Below, piece by piece: positions 7,894 through 15,939 of a DNA stretch of 64,000 bases. A model generated the notes under the pieces. The model saw only the letters and a list, made by a program, of their open reading frames with translations. It had not been told where the DNA came from and searched no databases. The stretch lies in contig CM068825.1 of NCBI GenBank assembly GCA_028554795.2, positions 156,293,053 to 156,357,052 on the forward strand, written 5' to 3'. The position numbers and the translations under genes are program-made. The first letter of the stretch is position 1, and every line of letters begins with the position of its first letter. Origin of the DNA: Sinohyriopsis cumingii (Eukaryota > Mollusca > Bivalvia > Unionida > Unionidae).

Positions 7894-10800
7894 TTATACC
7901 GACATGTCCAGACGGCAAAGTAAAGTGGTTGTGAAGTACACGATTTGATAGACTTTTTCCAAGGGTCGACTGACGATGTGGTGAGTGGGTAAACGTACAA
8001 TCTTGTTGGGCTGATAGGTGGTCACTTTAAAGTGTTCATCTTCTCTAGATTGCAAGGCTTCTTTCAATACGCCAAAGTTCACCACTCGACTGGTACGATA
8101 ATTCAGAGGCAATCCTTTCACTTTACACTTCGTGTGCACTTCTGCTTGTTTGCCCCGGTATTCGTAGCCGTAATTTTTAGGACCGCCACTCGCGAAACTT
8201 AGAATCTTGTCGTCGGGGTGCTTGTCTGTCCAGGCTCCTAAACGGTCTCCTTCGATGTTAGGGTGCTGTTGACTCGGGTGATGGATGTAAATGCAACTGT
8301 CCGTGTCAAAGTACAGGACGCGTTCCCCTAACAGTTCAAAGCTTCGTACAATTTTAAGCGAGCATGAGCTGTCACGTAAGCCGCAATGATGACATTTCCA
8401 AAGGGATTGGCTTCTACAAAGTCCAGATTTCTTCGTAATTCACTAAGATCAAATCCTCGCGAACGACGTCCACGTGTTTCATGAATTTAGTTTTGTCGTG
8501 AATCATCTGAAAGTAGCGGGAAGGTTCGGTCAAATATTCCGTCTTGGGTAAACACGACCGTTGTGCCATTTTACCCCACAAGCAATTTAACATCACTTTG
8601 GCAAACGATCGTCTGCCTTCGTTTTTCTCGACGTGATCTAAAATGATGCCTTCTTGTGCCCAGTATTTCTCTTTGAATTGTATTTGGTCTTCGGGAGTGT
8701 GACACCAGGAAGGATAGCCGCTGGCTTCTTGCTTTAGTTTCAAAAAGGCATCCACGTAGTCTGCGAAAATGCCTTTCTGCGTGGGGTCACCCTTGTGGTA
8801 TTGTTGTGTCTTGGGAAAGTGACAAATTTCGTACACTTCTAACAGTTGGTATCCCATGTCCAGGGGTTTGAACAATTCTACGCTGACCCACGTCCCCGTC
8901 AAGGCCCGTTCTTCCTGGGTGTGCTGACAAGGTTGGTCATGGTTGCACGTTTCAGCACAAGTACAGCACAAAGGAAACATCAGTTTGTCTTGGTAATGGT
9001 GAGGTAAGACGGGATGGTACAAGTCGGTGGGAGACAAAACTTTACATTTGATCAAGCCTTCGTATTGTCGACTGTTTTTCGGGTCGATGTGTTCCGTTAA
9101 CAATTGTGGGTGCCCTGCAGGAAAGCGACAATATTTGCACAGGTAGGGATACAGCGAACACACGTCCAAGTATTTGATTTCTTCTCCTTTCTCTTCGTCG
9201 ACTTGGTACAGCAAACAGGTGGCATTGGTCCTTCCTCCGTAAAAACTGTCCCTCGGGTTCAGGGGGTCCATGAACTGGTAACTTTCTACGATGCGTTTAA
9301 ACTCGGGATCGGTTTTCAAACGGTGATCGTACTCGTGTTCCCACATTACTATCACTTGGTATCCTTCCTGTTCTAACTTTAGGCGTCGCTGACAAGTGGC
9401 CTGGTACAAGTCTTCCATGGTTCGTTGTAAAAACGGATTTTTAGTGCCACGATCAGGGTAACAGACGGGACATCCGTGAAATAAGCAACCGTTAAACTCG
9501 TACACGATCTTGGGGTTTTCTAAGTCCCAGTCATCGTTCCGATGGTCTTTTCGCCTCCTCCGATGCCGGCATGCTGAATCCATTTGTCTTCCTTATCGCA
9601 CAAGTAATGTAACCAGCGTAGGGCTTTGACCGAGTATTGACGTTTGCCTTAGTGGGTCGTTTGAGGACTGATGACAGCCACGGTGTTTTCAGGCATGAAT
9701 CGTTGCCGGTACACTAAGGAACACGCTTTGTCAATGGTGCAAGATTCTTTCAAAGGATCGACCCCTCCATGTTCCATGAACAGTTCTCGAAATTTTCCAG
9801 AGCATCGCCGTAAAATGTCCACGTCGGAACGACAATACTTTAACATTTCTTCCTGAAAGTCGAAAGGGTCAGAGGCATGGACCTGGTACCAAGCGTAGAG
9901 AGCTTTTCGTTGTTCGGTACGCATGTTGTCGGGTTCGTAATAGTGAGCCTCAGGCAAATGGAGTAGAACGGCATGTTGATTGGCTTCCGTATTGAAAAAG
10001 TGTGGAAAGTACCCTTTTAGCCATTTCTGTCATTCCAAACGTTTTAGGCATTCGACTCAAAGGCATGGCCAAGTAACTCATCGAATCTTTAAACTGCACT
10101 TGTCCCACTTGCATGAAAATGATTTTGGCTCCATTCAAAGTGACTTTAGGACTCTCGATACCATGTTCTGTATAGTATCTCAAAAGAAACTGTCCATCGT
10201 ATCCGGAGAAATTGTGAGCCATCACCGTGGCATGACGACGACAATCTCTGTAACGTTCGATGTCCTCTTGGCTCCACGTCTTGTCGATGGGGTCTAAGAC
10301 CCATTGAGCGAAATCGGCTAGCGTGTTCGGTCCTCGAAAGATTTTTTCACGCCCTCCAGGAATCTTACTGCAGTGAGGGCAATGACTGAAAATAGGTTCT
10401 TGAATGCACTTCTCGCACGCTCGATGAGCCACGCAGAAATTAGGAATGTGAATACCGGTCTCTTGCATGCATTCGAAATCGAAAAAGATGAAATTGCCTT
10501 TCTTCTTGTGACCGTCATCTTTCTCTGGTTGGGGTTGGTATTTTTGCACGTAGCATTGGTGTTCCAAGTCCACGATGTGGTGACAAATGTGACATTTTTT
10601 TCTTTCCTCGACATACGTGTGCCTTGACAGTATTGGTACATATGCCTTATCCACACGTAGGGCACAATCTCAGGAGTTGACAAGCACATTTCTGCTGTGA
10701 ACCTTGCGTCTTCAGATGTTGTTTTTAACAGGCAGGGCTGACAAACGTGCGCAGACAAGTAGGACAATGCACTCGTTCTTGCCCTTCGTTCAGATAGGGT

Positions 10801-11468
10801 TGAGAGGCCAAACATCCTGAGCATTTCGATCCACAATGCTTGTGTTGCTCTCGATTGTTATAGCCATAGTCACATTTCTCACAGTAATAACTGTATCCCA
10901 GGAATGCGGTGTTACTGGTAATGGTATCGAAATGTTCATCGTGATGATAGAGGTGAATGTATTTTCCATCCTTAAAGTCTTTCCCTCGAAACAACAGAGG
11001 CCCTCGCACTTCTTGAGGGTGCACTTTCAAGGTGTAGCGTGGAGCTAGGACATCTTGTAATTTTTACATTTCGGGAATGCCACAGAGTTTGTCTTTGGGC
11101 AAGCCGGCTTGTTGCAACAGGAGTTCTGCTTCGTTTCGTTGTTTGGATCGGTCAAATTGTTGAATAGTTTTCCAGGCTCTTTTCCATTCTGCCGTGTCGT
11201 TTTTGTTGGCATAGGTTCGTTCCACCACGATACCCCTGGCTAAACACATCTGGTCTTGAGAATTGAGAATTTGGACGAGGCTCTTTTTGGTGCTGCGAAG
11301 ATCGTTCACCAATAATACCTTATTGCGTTTTCCGGTCCCTTGAGGAGGAGAGACATGTGTCATGTCCAGTGTGGCTTTTCCATCGGTGATGTCAAACTGG
11401 TCACTAGATTGTTGCACGTGTTGAATCTTGTCCATGACTTTGGAAGCGGTCAATTCTGCAGGTCTCAA
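7894..11468 (-). pseudogene. Protein-primed DNA polymerase B region (pPolB), element A
   Basis: Family B polymerase that would copy the Polinton genome by protein priming. Signatures on the minus strand, 5' to 3': an N-terminal KRNKVLLVNDLRSTKKSLVQ region; a Cys-rich zinc-binding stretch (YCEKCDYGY); exonuclease motifs FFDFECMQ, AHNFSGYDGQFLL and YCRSDVDILRR; a YEFNGCLFHGCPVCYPDR segment; palm motif A DVCSLYPYL; and motif B KVMLNCLWGKM. Order and spacing are as in Polinton polymerases of about 1,100-1,200 residues. The region is broken in several places, so this copy is a fossil. Its promoter is shared back-to-back with the zinc-knuckle gene. Confidence 0.88.
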
Positions 11469-11496
11469 ATGACTAATGTTTAAACAGCATGGGTTA

Positions 11497-11527
11497 CTTT
11501 ATAGTCATGGCAGACCAGCGTATATAA
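11497..11527. promoter_or_regulatory. Divergent TATA pair between polymerase and zinc-knuckle gene
   Basis: TATAAAG on the minus strand (11497-11503) faces the polymerase start at 11468, and TATATAA on the plus strand (11521-11527) precedes the ATG at 11581 by about 55 bases. The two boxes are under 20 bases apart, so the genes probably share a bidirectional promoter. Confidence 0.6.
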
Positions 11528-11580
11528 AGGGTGTGTCTTGTCCTTTCACTATTCATTTCACTCTCAAACCGAGCACAACG

Positions 11581-12075
11581 ATGGAAGAGACTACACAGAT
11601 CGAACTTTTCATCAGAGATTTGCGAGGGGTCATCCGAAAATTCTCTTCAGACCAGCCGAGGGACTACTTACCCTCCTATCGAGATAAAAGTCAAGATACT
11701 TGTTATATCTGTCAGAAGAAAGGGCATTGGTCTTCAGAGTGTCCAGGCCGTCAAAAAAGCAAAACAGGGGTTAAAAGAGACAAAAGTCAAGATACCTGTT
11801 ATCATTTTCAAGAAAAAGGACTCTGGTCTCCAGATTGCCCTAAGAAACAAGAGGAGCAAGAAAAAGAAGAGGAGAGTGATAGAGAGGAAGAAGAGGAAGA
11901 AAGCAGACAGGTGAAGAAAAAGAAACAGGAGAAGAAAAGAAGAAGGGAAGAAAGTGAGGAGGAAGAGGAGGAAAAGACTGTAACTGTGAAGAAATTAAAA
12001 AAAAAAACAGAGAGAGTGAACAATGAGACAGAAGAAGTCTATAAACTTTTTAAAGTGTTATGTTGTGAATTGTGA
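11581..12075 (+). CDS. CCHC zinc-knuckle protein with Lys/Glu-rich tail
   Basis: A 164-residue protein from the ATG at 11581 (MEETTQIELFIRDLRG); the open frame extends further upstream, but the TATA box at 11521 makes this start more likely. A zinc knuckle CYICQKKGHWSSEC (C-x2-C-x4-H-x4-C) is followed by a second, related segment (CYHFQEKGLWSPDC), each preceded by the same RDKSQDT octad-like repeat, so the knuckle was duplicated internally. The last 80 residues are almost wholly Lys, Glu and Arg. Zinc knuckles bind single-stranded nucleic acid. It is transcribed divergently from the polymerase, suggesting an early replication or RNA-binding role (inference). A gag origin is possible but no other retroelement part is nearby. 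Confidence 0.6.
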   Translation: MEETTQIELFIRDLRGVIRKFSSDQPRDYLPSYRDKSQDTCYICQKKGHWSSECPGRQKSKTGVKRDKSQDTCYHFQEKGLWSPDCPKKQEEQEKEEESDREEEEEESRQVKKKKQEKKRRREESEEEEEEKTVTVKKLKKKTERVNNETEEVYKLFKVLCCEL

Positions 12076-12100
12076 ATTGGATTGTAAATATTTATAAAAG

Positions 12101-12106
12101 AATAAA
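12101..12106 (+). terminator. Polyadenylation signal AATAAA for the zinc-knuckle gene
   Basis: AATAAA 26 bases after the stop codon at 12075. It is in the right place for cleavage shortly downstream. Confidence 0.45.
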
Positions 12107-12415
12107 TTAGATATAAAGGTAAGTGTCTTTGGGTTTTGATTTTAAAATAAGAAGGTATACTCACGCACTCATACACAGACACGTACTATAGGGGTAAGAT
12201 GTTTTTGTTTTTGAGTTATTGGCAATTGAAAGTCTATCTCTTTTCGAGAGACATGGGTGGCCCTGAAAATGGCCTTTGGGGGAAGGGGTGAGTTTAAGCA
12301 ATCAACTTTAACTGTCTTAAGCCTTTGCCACGGCCAAGTCCTACTTCTGGACTGCGTAATGTTGATGATGATGATGATGTGGTTGAAATCACTAAGGGTG
12401 GTACGGTAGGCTTAG
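12107..12415. other. Gene-poor stretch of element A
   Basis: No supported gene. A short (GAT)n run lies at about 12363-12377. An open reading frame on the plus strand at 12325-12516 overlaps the minus-strand Gln/Glu-rich gene and is not supported. Confidence 0.4.
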
Positions 12416-12863
12416 TCACAGGGTTGACGTGTTTAACTCGGGAAGGTCGTATTCTCTTCGGTCGTAATAAAGAAGTCTGCTTCTTAACTCTGCTAAAATG
12501 TCTAACAGTACCGTGACCGTTTGACTTTCACACCCTTGTTTCTTTGCTGCTGCTTCTTCTTCTTGTTGTTTCTTTCCTACCTCTTCTTCTTGCTGCTGTT
12601 GCTGTAGGAGAAAAGCTTGTTCCACTTCCTTTTGCTGTTGTATAAATTTCTCCAACTCTTCTTTCTGTCTCTGTCTAAAATTTTCCACGTGTGGTAAAGA
12701 AGGAGAAGGTGGCGAAGGTTCCGGAACAAATCCTTGCGAAGTAAGAAAATCCACAAAATCCCAATTCACCTCTTCTGAAAGTAGGCCCGGGTTCCCTTGG
12801 GTAGTCTCTACCCCAATTTATCGTTTTCTTAGATTCCGTCATGTTGAAAAACTGCCGCATGGA
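12416..12863 (-). pseudogene. Gln/Glu-rich coiled-coil protein region
   Basis: On the minus strand, downstream of a TATA box at 12890, the coding trace begins MRQFFNMTESKKTINWG (ATG at 12863) and later reads NWDFVDFLTSQGFVPEPSPP, a ENFRQRQKEELEKFIQQQKE helix, a Gln run and KKQQEEEAAAKKQG. The composition predicts a long coiled coil. I do not recognise a family. The region may not be a single intact frame. It is the first element A gene on the right that reads toward the polymerase side. Confidence 0.4.
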
Positions 12864-12889
12864 TTGACTGCGCACAGGCGCTAGCGAAT

Positions 12890-12911
12890 CTATATAAGCC
12901 ACGTGACGTCA
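12890..12911 (-). promoter_or_regulatory. CRE + E-box + TATA promoter
   Basis: The palindromic CRE TGACGTCA (12904-12911) overlaps an E-box CACGTG (12900-12905) and abuts a TATA sequence readable both ways (TATATAA at 12891-12897 on plus; TATATAG on minus). The minus-strand ATG at 12863 lies about 30 bases downstream. The plus-strand unit at 13062 could also use it. These are binding sites for CREB/ATF and bHLH factors in animals; occupancy here is inferred. Confidence 0.6.
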
Positions 12912-12924
12912 CGGACTACTCTCT

Positions 12925-13310
12925 TCGGATTGGAAATGGGGTGACTGAATTTTGTAACGCGTGTTTGGATTGGTGAACTAACTCAATCCGGTTCGTTCCT
13001 CCCTTTCCCTACAAATAAGCGCAGTTCACCTCATTCCTTCACCTGTTCTCGGCACCCCAACATGTGGACTACCGTGGAGTCATCAACTATCATTTCATCC
13101 ATGATGTTCGGGACGGAAATACCGATGTATGTCCTATCCAAGTGGACAGTTGTTCACAGGACAGACACCATCCTGTGGATAAGAAGGATATATGTGGAGA
13201 GGCAAGGATGCCTAAAGAGAATATTAGCATATGGCCCTGCAGTCAGGCGCAGCTTGAGAAGAAGAAGTTCTCACAGATGCCCTTTATGTTAATATTAAGG
13301 GTATATTAAC
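12925..13310 (+). CDS. Short gene unit with histone-type 3' end, product unknown
   Basis: A plus-strand unit: inverted CCAAT boxes (ATTGG near 12928 and 12968), a weak TATA-like ACAAATAAG (13011-13019), then overlapping starts at 13062 and 13064. The two frames give 76 residues (MWTTVESSTIISSMMFG..., ending Arg-rich) or 81 residues (MDYRGVINYHFIHDVRDGN...KEN). Neither resembles a histone, and I cannot choose between them. The unit ends 12 bases before a canonical histone stem-loop. It could be an S-phase-regulated Polinton gene, a host histone-type transcript of unknown product, or a non-coding RNA. Whether it lies inside element A is not settled. Confidence 0.4.
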
Positions 13311-13321
13311 ATAAAACCAAA

Positions 13322-13337
13322 GGCCCTTTTCAGGGCC
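13322..13337 (+). terminator. Histone mRNA 3' stem-loop
   Basis: GGCCCTTTTCAGGGCC: a 6-bp stem with a TTTC loop, preceded by CCAAA, matching the metazoan consensus CCAAA-GGYYCTTYTCAGRRCC for stem-loop-binding protein (SLBP). A purine-rich GAAAAGA at 13351-13357, 14 bases after the stem, sits where the U7 snRNA-binding histone downstream element is expected. Seen directly; that it works is inferred. Confidence 0.8.
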
Positions 13338-13407
13338 CTTCATAGGCCTCGAAAAGACCTTGACTTTCATTGCCTACCCCATTTTTTAAAAAATGTATGT
13401 TGTCTAT

Positions 13408-13410
<3 letters not shown>

Positions 13411-13440
<30 letters not shown>
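13411..13440 (+). repeat. (GT)n microsatellite
   Basis: An uninterrupted run of GT dinucleotides, about 15 copies. Confidence 0.9.
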
Positions 13441-13441
<1 letters not shown>

Positions 13442-13469
13442 CTATCCCTCTCCCATGTTCCATATCCAT

Positions 13470-13720
13470 AGACCCATCAGGTCGGGACCGTATTAAAATA
13501 GGGTCCCGACCCTGTTCCATTTCCCTTTACGTTATACAGACCCACCCTGTTCAATTTCCCTTGACGCTAAACAGGCCCAAGATTTTTTTTCCCATGTTAA
13601 ATTCCCTTGACGCTAAACAGGCCCACGATTTTTGCCATGTTAAATTTACATAGACGCTAAACAGGCCCAGGGTGGTTTTTAATGCTAATTCCCAATGACG
13701 CCAAACCGCCCCTATTCACT
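13470..13720 (+). repeat. Degenerate ~50-bp tandem repeat with a hairpin
   Basis: Four to five imperfect copies of a unit containing GACGCTAAACAGGCCC and a run of T. At its left end, GGTCGGGACC (13480-13489) and GGTCCCGACC (13502-13511) form a perfect 10-bp inverted repeat with a 12-base spacer. Possibly the end region of element A, but no partner terminal repeat is in view. Confidence 0.55.
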
Positions 13721-13739
13721 ACTGTTGTGTATATTTTAA

Positions 13740-15180
13740 TTTATTTCTGATTTAATTGTTTGTAAGTTTTAAAAATCTTTATATTTTTTATTTCATTACA
13801 TGTCAAAATAACGTAGTTCTGTTTACTAGGAACTCATACTTTTTCCAGAAAATAGTTTGACCTTAACGTTCACTTGGTATACACTTAAAGCTGACTCAGT
13901 AAAAGTCACGTCAACAAGTTTATTTTTTTGTTGTTGTTATTTTTATTGTGGGAGTAATAATAGTGAGATTGAGGCTGTATTGGATACGTGACTCTAGGCT
14001 TGTAAATAGTTTTTAGTGAAGTAAACAACTTTATTTATTTTATTCTTAGAGTAAATGATTGGTTTTTGTCAGGGCCATGCCGAGATTACGTGATGTAACC
14101 ATGATCACGTGACCCTCATACGAGTACGCATTCTGCGTCTGAAAAGTATTGTGTGACCATTGTTTTAGAGAAATAGTCTCATTATGGGCTTATAATACTT
14201 GATGTCAAGGTGTTCTTTTGTTGTGTCAGTTTGGAGTTATTTCGAATTATTTGGATTCAAAAGGAATAATTCTTTTCTCCTGGAAATATACGTGTGCTGC
14301 TACAAAATTCTTGAACAAAGACATCTCTTATAAAAATTATTCTGATTTCCAACATCGGAGTGTTATTTTTTGTGTGTTTCTACAAGGAACTGTAGACGAC
14401 AACACTGTACCGGATACAGCATACGTCATCGCCTTCCATCTTGGATTCTTCGTCTTGACTCGAACTTGAAATCATTTGAACATTTCAATATTACGACTTC
14501 TAAAATTTTATTCGTGGATTATTCTTGGATTATTTTTGGATTTGAATCTTAAAACCGTAAGTTCTTTTTTTCCTTCATTTTTTCTCCATTTCTTCATGCT
14601 TATTCATTTATTTCGTTATTTTTATTCCCTAAATCATTTGCAACTTCAAGTGTAATGCCATTCCTGTCTACATAGCTGTTATGCACTGTTGCTTCCTTTT
14701 TTCACTGTCTATCTTTTGAGAAATTACTGTAACGTGTTCATCAGGTGCTGGAATCATATTTAGTACAACGTCGTTAAGTATATCAGTATTCAGCCCGAAT
14801 TGAAGCTATCAGATGGTTTTGAATCTATCACATAATAAAGTTTTTATGATTTGCTTTGTTCTTGCAGTACCATCTCCTGTAAAATCCCATGGTGTCTAAA
14901 ATGGACAAATAAATCCATCTTGTGTTTTTATCATTTGTTCCAAATTACTTTAATCAGCTGGCAATTGTCTCTAGTATTGTACAGTACATGCTTCCAAATT
15001 GTAATGGCGTCTGCAAGCAGATAACACAACAGTAGTTACTGCTTTCTCAAAACCTTGATGCTAAGATTTATTTTATTAGGGTCTCTTAGCAATAATTTGA
15101 TGTTGTTTAATGAATTTATAACCATTCACGACATGTTAATTGCTCAAGTTATTGCAGAATATGTTGAACTGTTTTCGCTC
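13740..15180. other. AT-rich intergenic DNA, no gene seen
   Basis: Small open frames (for example 14218-14469) have no recognisable domain, promoter or codon signal. Nothing supported. Confidence 0.6.
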
Positions 15181-15189
15181 AGTGTCTTT

Positions 15190-15825
15190 GTTGGTTGCAT
15201 TAAATGTTTGGTCATCGGTTGCATTAAATGTTTGGTCATTGGTTGCATTAAATGTTTGGTCATTGGTTGCACTAAATGTTTGGTCGTAGGTTGCATTAAA
15301 TGTTTGATCACTGGTTGCATTAAATGTTTGGTCATTGGTTGCTTTAAATGATTGGTCGTAGGTTGCATTAAATGTTTGGTCATTGGTTGCATTAAATGTT
15401 TGGTCATTAGGTTGCATTAAATGTTTGGTCATTGGTTGCATTAAATGTTTGGTCATCGGATGCATTAAATGTTTGGTCATTGGTTGCAATAAATGTTTGG
15501 TCATTGGTTGCATTAAACGTTTGGTCATCGGTTGCATTAAATGTTTGGTCATTGGTTGCATTAAATGTTTGGTCTTTGGTTGCATTAAATGTTTGGTCAT
15601 TGGTTGCATTAAATGTTTGGCCATCGGCTGCATTAAATGTTTGGTCGTAGGTTGCATTAAATGTTTGTTCATTGGTTGCATTAAATGTTTGGTCATTGGT
15701 TGCATTAAATGTTTGGTCATTGGTTGCATTAAATGTTTGGTCATTGGTTGCATTATATGTTTGGTCATTGGTTGCATTAAATGTTTGGTTGTTGGTTGCA
15801 TTAAATATTTGGTTATTAGGTACAC
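15190..15825 (+). repeat. 24-bp minisatellite, about 26 copies
   Basis: The unit contains GCATTAAATGTTTGGTCATT and differs mainly at one or two positions (GTCATT, GTCGTA, GTCATC). Because the period is eight codons, both strands stay open over long stretches: GCIKCLVI repeats on plus, MTKHLMQP repeats on minus. These reading frames are a by-product of the period and are not called as genes. Confidence 0.9.
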
Positions 15826-15939
15826 GAGACCCATAGTTTTCATAGGCTGAAGTGGACGTGAAACCTTTGTACAGATTTCCCTTAGTGTTGCAGTTCGGTT
15901 ATCTCTGTTAAAATCAGTTAGACAGCCTATATAAACCTA

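Larger units (their letters stand above)
1..13400 (-). mobile_element. Polinton/Maverick element A, left end outside window
   Basis: The set of protein-primed DNA polymerase B, chromodomain integrase, packaging ATPase and small basic virion-like proteins defines the Polinton (Maverick) class of virus-like DNA transposons. Most genes are on the minus strand. The element enters from beyond base 1, and the major capsid and protease genes are not in view, so they probably lie to the left. The right end is not fixed: no terminal repeat can be paired here, and the last gene-like unit ends near 13340. Several genes look whole while the polymerase and a few others are broken, perhaps five to ten breaks in all. 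It is richer in G+C than the DNA to its right. It differs in gene content and sequence from element B. Confidence 0.9.

Noticed and set aside
9104-9376. Plus-strand frame inside the polymerase region
   Set aside because: Shadow of the minus-strand polymerase sequence.
11476-11580. Upstream extension of the zinc-knuckle protein to 11476
   Set aside because: It would start before the TATA box at 11521 and overlap the polymerase promoter; the ATG at 11581 fits better.
11808-12023. Ser/Phe-rich minus-strand frame
   Set aside because: Shadow of the Lys/Glu-rich tail of the zinc-knuckle gene.
12325-12516. 63-residue plus-strand frame
   Set aside because: No start context or domain and it overlaps the minus-strand Gln/Glu-rich region.
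13062-13310. Histone gene upstream of the histone stem-loop
   Set aside because: Neither frame contains a histone-fold or linker-histone pattern.
15136-15850. Long repeat-encoded frames (MTKHLMQP and GCIKCLVI) as real proteins
   Set aside because: Both strands are open because the 24-bp period is a multiple of three; no promoter, start context or family.
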